Shown: positions 27,865 through 36,531 of the stretch, in pieces
Layout: the number at the start of each line of letters is the position of its first letter
Numbering within the stretch: the stretch's first letter is position 1
NCBI GenBank assembly: GCA_006247105.1
Contig: CM016928.1
Coordinates: forward strand, 806,001 to 870,000
Source of the DNA: Giardia muris
Taxonomy: Eukaryota > Fornicata > Diplomonadida > Hexamitidae
Length of the DNA: 64,000 nt
Direction of reading: 5' to 3'
The notes under the pieces: generated by a model
What the model saw: the letters and a program-made list of their open reading frames with translations, nothing else
Told to the model about the DNA's origin: nothing
Databases searched by the model: none
Position numbers and translations under genes: made by a program

Positions 27865-30540
27865 ATGTCCTTTACCAAACTAATGGAGGCGGTGAAGATC
27901 CGAAGCCTCCCCGCCATGAGGGCTAACCTTAAGGAGGTGGGAATGAGGGACCACCTCGGCCAAACAGCCTTGATGTTGGCCATCTATTTAGGCTATGATA
28001 GCGCTATACCCCTTCTTGAGAAAGAGATCGGAATGCAAGATTCCTATGGTTGGACTGCACTGATGGAGGCCGCATCCAGCGGTAACTTGGCTTGTCTTCA
28101 ACCCCTTCTTTGCGAGGCAGGAAAACAAACAACGTCTCACTACAATGGCGCAACTCTCAATGGTACCAGGCTCAGGTTCGTCCCTGGCACTACAGCGCTC
28201 ATGTGCGCCGCTCGTTATAATCACATTGAGGCCGTCAAGCTTCTTCTCCCTTACGAGCAGGGATTGAGGGATTCCAATGGCCATACAGCTTCGTGGCATG
28301 CCCATAATGGCGATCCAAGAAGAGGGGACTTCACCCGTCTCCAGAAACTTCTCGAGAACGAGGGGACCAGTCGTCTTCCCCCACCACCGAGTCCCGAACT
28401 AATCAGATGCCAGGGATCCACCAGTTCGCCTATCGAGCATGAGTTGCTCAAAAAGGAACTCTCTCAGTCAAAAGATGAAGTCTCCTCTCTCAAGAATCAG
28501 CTCGCTGAGATGCAGAGCACAATACTCAAACAAGACAATAAGATTTTCCAATTACGTACAGAAAATACCTCTCTTCAGGAGCAACTCGCCTCCTCCAAGA
28601 ATACACAAGAGGGAACAGGCGGAAATGTCTCCCAGATGAATCAGGAGATCAACCTCCTAAAGCAGAAGCTTCAGAAGGCCAACGAAGAGGCCGAGAAGAA
28701 TCACGAGCTGAACGAGGCCCTGAACAAGAGGGCACAGGAGGCCGAGAAGAGCCTTGCCGAGGCGAGGGGAGAGAACGCTTCTCTCAAGAACCAGCTCACC
28801 GAGATGGAAAGCACAATACTCAAGCAGGACAACAAGATCTCCCACCTACGCACAGAGAACACTTCTCTTCAGGAGCAGCCATCCTCCTCCAAGAAGGCGC
28901 AAGGAGAAGCAGAGGAGAGGCTCTTCCAGATGAATCAAGAGATATCCTCTCTCAAAGCCCAGCTCGCCAAGACCAATGAGGAGAAGGACGCCCTCCACAA
29001 ACAGTTCGAGGACAAGGAACGACAGGACAAGGCTCAGATCGATCAGCTAACTGCAGAAGTCTCCTCCCTCAAACAACAGCTCGACAATGCCATTGAGGAG
29101 TCCAAGAGGCATGCGGAGATGAACGAGGACCTCCAGAAGGCCTCCGATCAGAACCGAGCCCTCATCAACGCCCTCACCACCGAGAAGGGGACCCTTCAGG
29201 AGCAGCTCTCCAGGACCACTGAGGACCTCAAAAGAGCACTTGCAGACCAGAAGGCCCAGAACATCGCCCTCGAGAAGGAGGTTGCCCAACTGAGGACTGA
29301 GAGCCATGACGTGAAAGACCTTCGGAGACGCCTCGAGGAGGTGGAGGAGGAGAAGAGGATCCTCCTCCAGAACCTCGCTGCTGTCGGGGGCAGGCTTCCC
29401 CCTGCACGGGAGGACAGCTCTCTCATCTCATCTGCCATCCAGGGAGACCTCAACACACTCCGAAGGCACCTCGACCAGGCGGGACAGAAGGACCCCTCAG
29501 GCATGACGGCCCTGATGCACGCCGCCTCCCGAGGCCAGACCGAGGTCGTCCGCCTCCTCCGGCCCCTCGAGGCTCGCCTCCAGGACGGGAGGGGATGGAC
29601 GGCCCTGATGCATGCAGTGGGGGGAGGACACGAGGAGTGCGTCGGTCTCCTCCTTCTGGAGAGGGACCTGAAGGACGGGGAGGGCAGGACGGCAGAGGAC
29701 GTCGCCAACGGCCTTCCCGACGGGGAGAGGAGGAGGATCACGCCTCTCCTCAGAAAGAAGGTCCACCTCCCCGACCTTCCCAATGAGCTCTCGTCCTTCC
29801 AGCTTACGGGGAGACTCGGAGAAGGGTCGTTCGGAGCTGTCTATACGGCACATGGAAATGGCCAGAACGTGGCGGTCAAGGTCATCGATCTTGGAAAATA
29901 CAATGATAAGGAACGGGAATTGCTTCGCAGAGAGGCGGAGATACTCCCCTCCCTCGACCATCCGAACATCATCCGGTGCCTTGAGACGGGGGAGGACAGC
30001 ATCGAGGACCTCTTTGTGCTCGTGACAGACCTCTGCTGTGGGGACCTTCGTGAGGAGATGAACAGAAGGAAGAAAGCAAATTCCTCATATAGCGATCAAG
30101 AGGTCTGGAAGACGATCCGAGAGGTGGCCGCTGCCCTCGCATACCTCCACGAGAAGAGGCATGTTCATAGAGACCTGAAGCCTGATAACGTCTTCCTCTC
30201 TTCCGATGGGAGGTGCGTCCTTGGGGACTTCGGACTTGCAAGAGCACTCGGGGACTCGTCTAGGACGAAGACGACTGCTGGGACACTCTTGTACATGGCC
30301 CCCGAAATCCACCGAGGGGAGAGGTATGACAATTCCGTCGACGTCTGGGCCCTGGGGGTTGTGGCGCATGAGTTATGCACTGGTGAGCTCCCGTTCTTCA
30401 CAGTGCCCGCGATTCTTGAGAGAGGCCCTCCGGCCATCGAGAACAGGGATGGAGGGCTCGTTACCCTCATCTTCCGGATGCTCTCGAAGGACCCTAAAGA
30501 CCGTCCGACAGCACGGGAGGTCCTCGAGAAAGCCTCTTGA
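27865..30540 (+). CDS. ankyrin / coiled-coil / ankyrin / NEK-like kinase (active), kinase at C-terminus
   Basis: The protein has 891 residues, starting at an ATG in the A/T-rich context 'aatattaaatg'. Order: ankyrin repeats (1-150), a linker with 'LLPYEQGLRDSNGHTASWHAHNG', a long coiled coil (about 190-510), two further ankyrin repeats (about 530-625), then a complete kinase domain (about 645-890). Catalytic residues are intact: 'LGEGSFGAV', Lys in 'VAVKVIDL', H768-R769-D770 in 'HRDLKPDN', D788 of DFG, and 'AGTLLYMAPE'. Classic Giardia NEKs have the kinase first; here it is last. The gene heads a cluster of four relatives (27865-36531) and shares a nearly identical DNA block with the one at 34303. 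The kinase-like frame that follows may once have been part of the same protein. Confidence 0.9.
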   Translation: MSFTKLMEAVKIRSLPAMRANLKEVGMRDHLGQTALMLAIYLGYDSAIPLLEKEIGMQDSYGWTALMEAASSGNLACLQPLLCEAGKQTTSHYNGATLNGTRLRFVPGTTALMCAARYNHIEAVKLLLPYEQGLRDSNGHTASWHAHNGDPRRGDFTRLQKLLENEGTSRLPPPPSPELIRCQGSTSSPIEHELLKKELSQSKDEVSSLKNQLAEMQSTILKQDNKIFQLRTENTSLQEQLASSKNTQEGTGGNVSQMNQEINLLKQKLQKANEEAEKNHELNEALNKRAQEAEKSLAEARGENASLKNQLTEMESTILKQDNKISHLRTENTSLQEQPSSSKKAQGEAEERLFQMNQEISSLKAQLAKTNEEKDALHKQFEDKERQDKAQIDQLTAEVSSLKQQLDNAIEESKRHAEMNEDLQKASDQNRALINALTTEKGTLQEQLSRTTEDLKRALADQKAQNIALEKEVAQLRTESHDVKDLRRRLEEVEEEKRILLQNLAAVGGRLPPAREDSSLISSAIQGDLNTLRRHLDQAGQKDPSGMTALMHAASRGQTEVVRLLRPLEARLQDGRGWTALMHAVGGGHEECVGLLLLERDLKDGEGRTAEDVANGLPDGERRRITPLLRKKVHLPDLPNELSSFQLTGRLGEGSFGAVYTAHGNGQNVAVKVIDLGKYNDKERELLRREAEILPSLDHPNIIRCLETGEDSIEDLFVLVTDLCCGDLREEMNRRKKANSSYSDQEVWKTIREVAAALAYLHEKRHVHRDLKPDNVFLSSDGRCVLGDFGLARALGDSSRTKTTAGTLLYMAPEIHRGERYDNSVDVWALGVVAHELCTGELPFFTVPAILERGPPAIENRDGGLVTLIFRMLSKDPKDRPTAREVLEKAS
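29495..29820 (+). repeat. 326-base nearly identical block, copy 1
   Basis: Matches 35465-35790 in the same orientation with six mismatches counted by eye, five of them silent. It encodes the second ankyrin pair and the linker 'KKVHLPDLP' up to the kinase glycine loop. Outside these limits the two genes diverge quickly. Confidence 0.9.
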
Positions 30541-31936
30541 CCTTCCTCCCGAACTGGGGCCCCTCACTATCACGGGACTCGTCGGGAACGACAAGACCGG
30601 GATCGTCTACACGGCGTGCAACCGGAGCCACCGGAACTGCCTCCTGAGGGTCGTCCGGTACTCCAGCCTTCCCGAGAAGACACGACACGCCATCGGAGAA
30701 GAGGTGAGGATCCTCCCGAGTCTTCGTCACGAGAACGTGCTCTCCTGCCTCGGAGTGGTGGACGACCCCCCTCAGCAGACGGCGTACTTCGTCTTCCCCT
30801 GGCACCCCAAGGTACTCCTAGAGGAGATACGAGACCGCAGGGAGGCAGGCAGGCCCTTTGGGACTGACGAGCTCTGGAAGTGCATCCGTCAGATCGCGAA
30901 CGGGATGCAGCACCTTCATGAGCACGACTGGTTCTGCAGGGGTCTCTCACCCGCAAGTATCTACCTCTCGAAGGACGGGAAGTGTGTCCTCGCACCCTTC
31001 GAGCTCGCCCAGCCACTGGACGCTCCTCTCTACCTGGCTCCCGAGATCCAACGGGGCTCTCCGCACGATCCTGTCGCTGACGTCTGGACGCTCGGAGCCA
31101 TCGTCTACGAGATGTGTGCTGGAGTGCCTCCATTCAAGAGCGTTGATGAGATCTCATCCGGAGCCGTCCCCCGCATCGGAGGGAGGCCTGGAAGTCTCAC
31201 CGACCTCGTTGCCAGGATGCTCTCATCGTCTCCCGAGAGCCGTCCTTCGATTCAGGAGTGCCTGAGGTCGGTGCCACGGGGATCCGATCCCCATCCTCCC
31301 CAAAGGAGGAGTGAGGACCGCTTTATGGAGGCTCTCCGCTCTCGGGGCCGTGAAGCTTACGAGGAGGCCATGTCACTCTTCGAGGACGGTCTCGAACTGT
31401 CTCCCGAACAGGAGGCCGAGGCCTGCAGACTTGCCGTTGCGAAGGGATGGTCGATGATGGCGGAGCAGTTCGAGGAAGCATACCGTCCCGAAGAAGGGAG
31501 AACGACGATGCTCATGTGTGCGGCGATGGACCGGAACCTCGACCTGCTCAGAAGGTATGTCCACGAACGCAGAATGCAGGACGAGAACGGCTGGACGGCC
31601 CTGATGTTTGCGGCTCAAGCGGGCCATCTCGAATGTGCCCGGATTCTCCTCCCCGAGGCGTGGATACGGACAACACGACCCGCTTCGGATCTCGCTGAGA
31701 AAGGGACGGTCATGATGCTCGCGGCACAGGCTGGACACGCAGACATCGTCGAACTTCACTGGCCGTATGAGTGCTGTGGGAAGGACGCGAATGACCACAA
31801 CGCCTATTGGTATGCTCAGAAGGCAGCGAAGAACGGGGAACGGATCCGCGAAATCCTCGACCTCGAGGGCCAAGGGAAGGTTCGACGTCGTGAGAATATA
31901 CCAGCAATTGAAGACATCCTAGGTCGAAAGGAATAG
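30449..31936 (+). CDS. pseudokinase/ankyrin reading frame, probably the frame-shifted continuation of the preceding gene
   Basis: From about 30530 the frame encodes 'LDLPPELGPLTITGLVGNDKTGIVYTA', homologous to the linker and start of the kinase domain in the neighbouring paralogues. The HRD motif is replaced by 'CRGLSPASIYL' and DFG by 'APFELAQ', so this is a dead kinase. Ankyrin repeats follow ('NGWTALMFAAQAGHLECARILL'). The only upstream ATG in frame (30449) lies inside the previous gene and adds 27 residues without homology; no ATG exists at the domain start. The homology instead begins at the very point where the previous frame stops (30538-30540), one frame away. It may be one gene with two kinase domains and an indel, or a gene that lost its start. 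Confidence 0.6.
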   Translation: MEGSLPSSSGCSRRTLKTVRQHGRSSRKPLDLPPELGPLTITGLVGNDKTGIVYTACNRSHRNCLLRVVRYSSLPEKTRHAIGEEVRILPSLRHENVLSCLGVVDDPPQQTAYFVFPWHPKVLLEEIRDRREAGRPFGTDELWKCIRQIANGMQHLHEHDWFCRGLSPASIYLSKDGKCVLAPFELAQPLDAPLYLAPEIQRGSPHDPVADVWTLGAIVYEMCAGVPPFKSVDEISSGAVPRIGGRPGSLTDLVARMLSSSPESRPSIQECLRSVPRGSDPHPPQRRSEDRFMEALRSRGREAYEEAMSLFEDGLELSPEQEAEACRLAVAKGWSMMAEQFEEAYRPEEGRTTMLMCAAMDRNLDLLRRYVHERRMQDENGWTALMFAAQAGHLECARILLPEAWIRTTRPASDLAEKGTVMMLAAQAGHADIVELHWPYECCGKDANDHNAYWYAQKAAKNGERIREILDLEGQGKVRRRENIPAIEDILGRKE

Positions 31937-32881
31937 GACCTCGCCAGTCTATCGTGGGGACGTGAGCGGTGACTACTAGTGACTAGCCACGTTAGTGTTA
32001 CAGCGACCACCCCCGTACCCTCACGAGGGACTGTATCTCCGGGCTATACGATCACCAGTCCGTGGTGAGAGCTGAGGAATAGTCCACATCACGCATGGCA
32101 GACAGAGGTAGTCCTTCCGAGTGGTCGTGGCTCCCTCCGGCTTCCAGCCGACGAGGAACGGGGTCAGACGTGCGTCCCACCGGGGCTCTCCGAAAGGATG
32201 GTGCGTCGTTCCTTGACAGGCGAGGGCCAGATCGATGCTCGTGGTTCGGGCCTGCTCTCCAGGACGTCCCGGTCCGTTCTGTTGTTCCTGGACACATCAG
32301 GAGAACGGGATAACCACACAGCTCCCCGGCCTGAGCCCACCAGCTGCTCGGGGAGGGGCCGATCGGACGGACTGCTACCACCAACGAGCAATGGACTAGT
32401 CCCCACCACCCCCTCCCTCGGACATCCCGGAGCGAGTCTTCCCCTCTCCCTTCTCTGAGGAGGATGACCGAAGGGCTCCAAGCACATCGGCCCCCCTGTT
32501 GAGAGAGCCTCCAGCCCCCGGTCGACTGGAGGCATCTCCCGCCACCTCTCTGGCTGGGACACCCCCCACCGAGCCAAGGAGCGGGGGTCCTGTCTGTTGG
32601 CCCCCTCCCAGAGCCGGCCGTCAAGCGGGAGGTGTGATCGACCCCCAGGGGAAGCCTCCCGGATTCCCTGAGGACTCTTCCCCAAAGGACTGGACGCCCA
32701 CAGCCCCTCCCTCTCCCAGTGGGGGCATGGGACGAGGGTGCTCCTCCTCAGCTATTCACACGTCCTTCGTCCGTCCTGATGGAGCACGATCCCCAGGACT
32801 CGGGGAGTTGAGAATGTCCAGCTAGGCACTCCACGCACTTCGTTGATGTTGAAGACAGGGGGAGTGTGAGATATGGAGGTC
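31937..32881. other. GC-rich interval without credible genes
   Basis: About 945 bases between the pseudokinase frame and the stop of the RING gene. Open frames exist on both strands (for example 32052-32624 minus), but all are Arg/Gly/Pro/Ser-rich without hydrophobic cores, as expected from stop-poor GC-rich DNA. I found no ankyrin, kinase or RING remnant, no tRNA and no tandem repeat. The first ~60 bases are more balanced and contain the near-direct repeat 'gtgactactagtgactag'. It may hold the 3' ends of the flanking genes plus decayed sequence. Confidence 0.55.
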
Positions 32882-33739
32882 TTAGATGTATGCTTTGATG
32901 ACCCTCTCGATGGGAGTCCTGCAGAGCGGGCAGGTCTGGTTCATGATCCGCTCTGCACAGGTGGAGCAGACACAGAGGTGGCCACAGGGCTGGAGGAGCG
33001 TGTCCTTCGGGTTCATGAGGCAGATGACACAGGTTGTGATCGCTTTAGCCTCTTCGGTCTTCTGGTTCAGGGTCCTCCGAAGGCTTCTGTTCATCTCCTG
33101 GCACTTCTCTAACCGCTCCTCGAGGGAGGAGACTTTCTGGCTCATTTGAGACGGCTCGTCATCCGCCTCTTCTTGGGCATTCTTGAGTGAGGAGAGGCCC
33201 CTCTTGAGAGACTCGTTCTCGACGGCGAGTTCGTTGACACACTCTCGGAGTCTGTGTACTTCAGAGTTCAGTGAAGGAGGAAGGCGCTTCGTGCCTTCTT
33301 TCTTAAGGAGCTTTCGGACCTGGGCGGAGTACCCTTTGTTGTTCGCATGCCATTGAGCGGTATGGCCTTCGGAATCTTTCATTCCCTGTTCGTAGGGGAG
33401 GAGGAGTTGGACGATCTTGGGATGGCTTCGGTGGGCTGCGAGCATGAGGGCAGTCGCTCCAGAAGGGAAGCCGTTGCACTCTTGCGTCGCCTGAACCCCA
33501 ACCTCGGAGAGGAGGAGTCGGACACAGTTCGTGTGGCCGTTCCACACGGCCCACATCAGTGCGGTCCACCCATCCTTGTCCTGCATCCCGGTCTCCCCCC
33601 TGAGCAGGAGCGCACAGCTGACATGGCCTTCATCTGCGGCCTTCATGAGGGCTGTTTTCCCATTGGCGTCTCTTTTGCCCTGCTCGTAAGGATAGATGAA
33701 CCCAACGACCTCGGAATAGTTGCGATGGGCCGCGATCAT
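32882..33739 (-). CDS. ankyrin / coiled-coil / RING finger protein, 5' truncated
   Basis: The protein has 285 residues. Ankyrin repeats (1-130) include the cluster's signature 'LLPYEQGMKDSEGHTAQWHANN', then 'LLKKEGTKRLPP', a coiled coil (about 165-230) and a C-terminal C3HC4 RING ('CVICLMNPKDTLLQPCGHLCVCSTCAERI', then 'CPLC'). The RING predicts E3 ubiquitin ligase activity. The first ATG (33739) falls inside an ankyrin repeat. Homology continues upstream in the same frame ('DCFLLSEAGKQTTKDWNG...PGTTALM') for about 80 bases but has no ATG and meets a TGA near 33866, and one repeat is internally shortened. The gene is therefore either a truncated copy or starts within a repeat. It is the only minus-strand member of the cluster. 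Confidence 0.75.
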   Translation of the reverse strand: MIAAHRNYSEVVGFIYPYEQGKRDANGKTALMKAADEGHVSCALLLRGETGMQDKDGWTALMWAVWNGHTNCVRLLLSEVGVQATQECNGFPSGATALMLAAHRSHPKIVQLLLPYEQGMKDSEGHTAQWHANNKGYSAQVRKLLKKEGTKRLPPSLNSEVHRLRECVNELAVENESLKRGLSSLKNAQEEADDEPSQMSQKVSSLEERLEKCQEMNRSLRRTLNQKTEEAKAITTCVICLMNPKDTLLQPCGHLCVCSTCAERIMNQTCPLCRTPIERVIKAYI

Positions 33740-33866
33740 GAGAGCAGTTGTTCCGGGGGAAAGCCCATTCCAGTCCTTCGTTGTTTGCTTTCCTGCCTCT
33801 GAGAGGAGGAAGCAGTCTGTGCGGCCACACCGTGCAGTCCGTCCACCTTCTTCCTCTCCCCGACCT
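33740..33866 (-). pseudogene. decayed 5' extension of the RING/ankyrin gene
   Basis: On the minus strand this stretch, in frame with the RING gene, encodes ankyrin-like text with the family's 'LLSEAGKQTT' string, but it contains no ATG and is closed by a TGA at its far end. An ankyrin repeat appears to lack its 'ALMxAA' part. This is what remains after loss of the original 5' end. Confidence 0.55.
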
Positions 33867-34302
33867 CATCGAGATCGTCCTTCCCTCTCGATGTCTCCAC
33901 CAAAGGAGTGAGGGATGTTTCCGAGCCCCAGCTCCCTCCCCTCCGGTCCAAGAGGCCGACCGTCATCTCACATCCCCTCGACAACAGAGGGACGTCCAGA
34001 TCGGTGCACCCGTCCCCGGGAAGCCAGTGGGCCCCTCTCTCCGTCTGGCACGACTCTCGTCAGAGGCCCTTCGTCCTCGAGAGGGGAACGGGTCCGATCA
34101 TCACCAGGGGGTTGGGGGGCTATAAGGGGGGACTGATGACCAGTGGGAGCTCATCCGGGGACGAGAGCACCCCGAGGAGAGCTGTGGGCCTTCCGTCCTC
34201 GGGGCAGGCCGTTGGTAGTGGTTGGATGTCCAGAGTGTCGGATGGTATGGGAGGGGCGTCCTCAGTGGAAGGCTGGTGAAAGTGGACACTTAATGTTCAA
34301 AA
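33867..34302. other. GC-rich spacer before the third kinase gene
   Basis: No supported gene. Notable are three long G runs at 34107-34111, 34114-34119 and 34126-34131 on the plus strand, and the last ~30 bases ('cacttaatgttcaaaa'), which are A/T-rich and lead into the ATG at 34303. The rest resembles the GC-rich interval on the other side of the RING gene in composition. Confidence 0.5.
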
Positions 34303-36531
34303 ATGTTTCATACGCCTTTGATGGAGGCGGTCATGTGTGGTGACCTCGAAGGCATAGAGGCCTATCTCTATGAGGTCGAAAATCTGGATGAATATGGCAG
34401 AACGGCCCTGATGGAGGCCGCAATGGAAGGTAACGCCAACCTCATTCCCCTCCTAGAGAATGAGATCGGAATGCAGGATGAAGATGGCTGGACGGCTCTG
34501 ATATGGGCTGCAGTGAGAGGCCACGCCAACTGCATCCCCCTCCTTGAGAAAGAGATTGGGATGCAGGACAACCAAGGATTGACTGCATTGATGAGGGCCG
34601 TAGAAGAAAACCACATAGACTGTGTCCATCTCCTCCTCTCAGAGGTCGGGAAGCAGACGACAGAGGAATGGAAGTTCACTTCAGCTCGTAATAGGGTTAC
34701 CTTCCACCCCGGAACCACAGCTCTCATGATGGCCGCCTGGATGAATCATGTCGATTGCATCCCCCTCCTTGAAAGGGAAGTCGGGATGGAGGACGACGAT
34801 GGACGAACCGCACTGATGTATGCTGCCCGCAGTGGCCAAGTAGATTCTGTCAGACTCCTTCTTTCTGAAGCTGGGAAACAGACGACGGAGGAATGGTGGG
34901 TTTTTCCCTCCGGGACGACCGCCCTCATGCTTGCAGCCTACTTCAACCATTCCGAGATCGTCCGAGTCCTTCTCCCTTATGAGCAGGGAATAGAGGATTT
35001 TGAAGGGCGCACAGCCGAGTGGTATGCATACAACAGCTCATGGATAGGCGACTTCACCCGAGTCCGCAAGCTCCTGGAGAACGAAGGGACAGAACGACTT
35101 CCTCCACCAAATCGTGAACTAGCCAGTCAAGAGCATATCAACGACCTTACCACTGAGAACGAATCCCTCAAGAATGATCTCTCCTCTTCCAAGAATACCC
35201 TAGAGGAAACAAAGAAGGAGCTATCCCAACTGAATCAGGAAAACTCCTCTCTCAAACAGCATCTCCAGAAGGCCAACAGAGACCCATCTCGTGCCCACAC
35301 CGACTCCGAGGACCTCAAGAGAGAACTCGCGGACCAGAAGGCCCGAATCCTCGCTCTCGAGAGGGAGAACGCTCGACTGAGAGAGGAGTCTCTCATATCA
35401 TCTGCCATCCGAGGAGACATCGAAGGTATCCGAAGACGCCTCAGTCAGGTGAAGTGGCATGATGCCTCAGGCATGACGGCCCTGATGCACGCCGCCTCCC
35501 GAGGCCAGACCGAGGTCGTCCGCCTCCTTCGACCCCTCGAGGCCCGCCTCCAGGACGGGAGGGGATGGACGGCCTTGATGCATGCAGTGGGGGGAGGACA
35601 CGAGGAGTGCGTCGGTCTCCTCCTTCTGGAGAGGGACCTGAAGGACGGGGAGGGCAGGACGGCAGAGGACGTCGCCAACGGCCTTCCCGACGGGGAGAGG
35701 AGGAGGATCACGCCTCTCCTCAGAAAGAAGGTCCACCTCCCCGACCTTCCCGATGAGCTCTCGTCCTTCCAGCTTACGGGGAGGCTCGGAAGGGGGGCCT
35801 TCGGGACCGTCTTCTCCGCCTGGTCCGAGGATCACGGGAACTGCGCCCTGAAGGTCGTCGAGTACGAGGAGATGGAGAGGACGATCGTCGACTCCCTCCG
35901 AAGGGAGATGGGGACCATTCCCTCCCTCGAGCACCCCCACGTCCTCCGCTACCACCGGGTGCACGACGACCCGGACAACGGGACCGCCTACCTCGTGATG
36001 GAGTGGTGCTCCGGGACGCTCCTCGACGAGGTCCGGGGGCGCGGGGAGAGGGGAGAGCCCTTCAGGGACGAGGAGGTGTGGAGATGCCTTCGAGAGATGG
36101 CGAGCGGTCTTGCCTACCTCCACGAGAGGGGGCTCGTCCACAGAGACCTGAAGCCGGGGAACATCTTCCTTGCTCCAAATGGAAGGCTCGTCCTCGCAGA
36201 CTTCGGACTCGTTCGAGATGCCGCCAGGTCTCGCCAGATGAGCACGGTCGCAGGGACGGAGCTCTACATGGCCCCTGAGCTCTATGATCCGGAGCCGCAG
36301 TACTCCTTCCCGGTCGACGTCTGGGCCCTAGGGGTGATTGGATATGAGATGTGCACTGGGATGCTCCCCTTCTCCAATGTGATCGCTATTGCTGTGGAAG
36401 AGCCCCCAGTCATCGAGGAAAGGGGTGAGCTTGCTGCCCTCATCTCCCGGATGCTCTCGAAGGACCCCGAGAGACGTCCGGCAGCACGAGATATCCTTAA
36501 GAGGATAAAACAGGGGAGTATTGGTGAATGA
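34303..36531 (+). CDS. ankyrin / coiled-coil / ankyrin / NEK-like kinase (active), second copy
   Basis: The protein has 742 residues, starting at an ATG after 'ttcaaa'. Its order matches the gene at 27865: N-terminal ankyrins (about seven repeats, 1-255), the 'LLPYEQGIEDFEGRTAEWYAYN' segment, a shorter coiled coil (about 275-365), two ankyrin repeats, then the kinase (about 490-740). Catalytic residues are present: 'LGRGAFGTV', Lys in 'CALKVVEY', H613-R614-D615, D633 of DFG, and 'AGTELYMAPE'. The N-terminal ankyrin block has more repeats and the coil is shorter than in the first copy, while the second ankyrin pair is nearly identical at DNA level. The stop overlaps the next gene's ATG (ATGA). 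Substrates are unknown; NEKs in Giardia are linked to flagella and disc. Confidence 0.9.
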   Translation: MFHTPLMEAVMCGDLEGIEAYLYEVENLDEYGRTALMEAAMEGNANLIPLLENEIGMQDEDGWTALIWAAVRGHANCIPLLEKEIGMQDNQGLTALMRAVEENHIDCVHLLLSEVGKQTTEEWKFTSARNRVTFHPGTTALMMAAWMNHVDCIPLLEREVGMEDDDGRTALMYAARSGQVDSVRLLLSEAGKQTTEEWWVFPSGTTALMLAAYFNHSEIVRVLLPYEQGIEDFEGRTAEWYAYNSSWIGDFTRVRKLLENEGTERLPPPNRELASQEHINDLTTENESLKNDLSSSKNTLEETKKELSQLNQENSSLKQHLQKANRDPSRAHTDSEDLKRELADQKARILALERENARLREESLISSAIRGDIEGIRRRLSQVKWHDASGMTALMHAASRGQTEVVRLLRPLEARLQDGRGWTALMHAVGGGHEECVGLLLLERDLKDGEGRTAEDVANGLPDGERRRITPLLRKKVHLPDLPDELSSFQLTGRLGRGAFGTVFSAWSEDHGNCALKVVEYEEMERTIVDSLRREMGTIPSLEHPHVLRYHRVHDDPDNGTAYLVMEWCSGTLLDEVRGRGERGEPFRDEEVWRCLREMASGLAYLHERGLVHRDLKPGNIFLAPNGRLVLADFGLVRDAARSRQMSTVAGTELYMAPELYDPEPQYSFPVDVWALGVIGYEMCTGMLPFSNVIAIAVEEPPVIEERGELAALISRMLSKDPERRPAARDILKRIKQGSIGE
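35465..35790 (+). repeat. 326-base nearly identical block, copy 2
   Basis: Partner of 29495-29820. The only amino-acid change I count is Asn to Asp in 'LPNELSS' versus 'LPDELSS'. Identity ends at the glycine loop of the kinase domain. Confidence 0.9.

Noticed and set aside
32052..32624. 190-residue open frame on the minus strand in the GC-rich interval
   Set aside because: Arg/Gly/Pro-rich with no hydrophobic core and no family resemblance; several frames are open at once, as in stop-poor GC-rich DNA.
34107..34131. G-quadruplex
   Set aside because: Three long G runs are present but a fourth close run is missing; it is recorded only as a composition feature.
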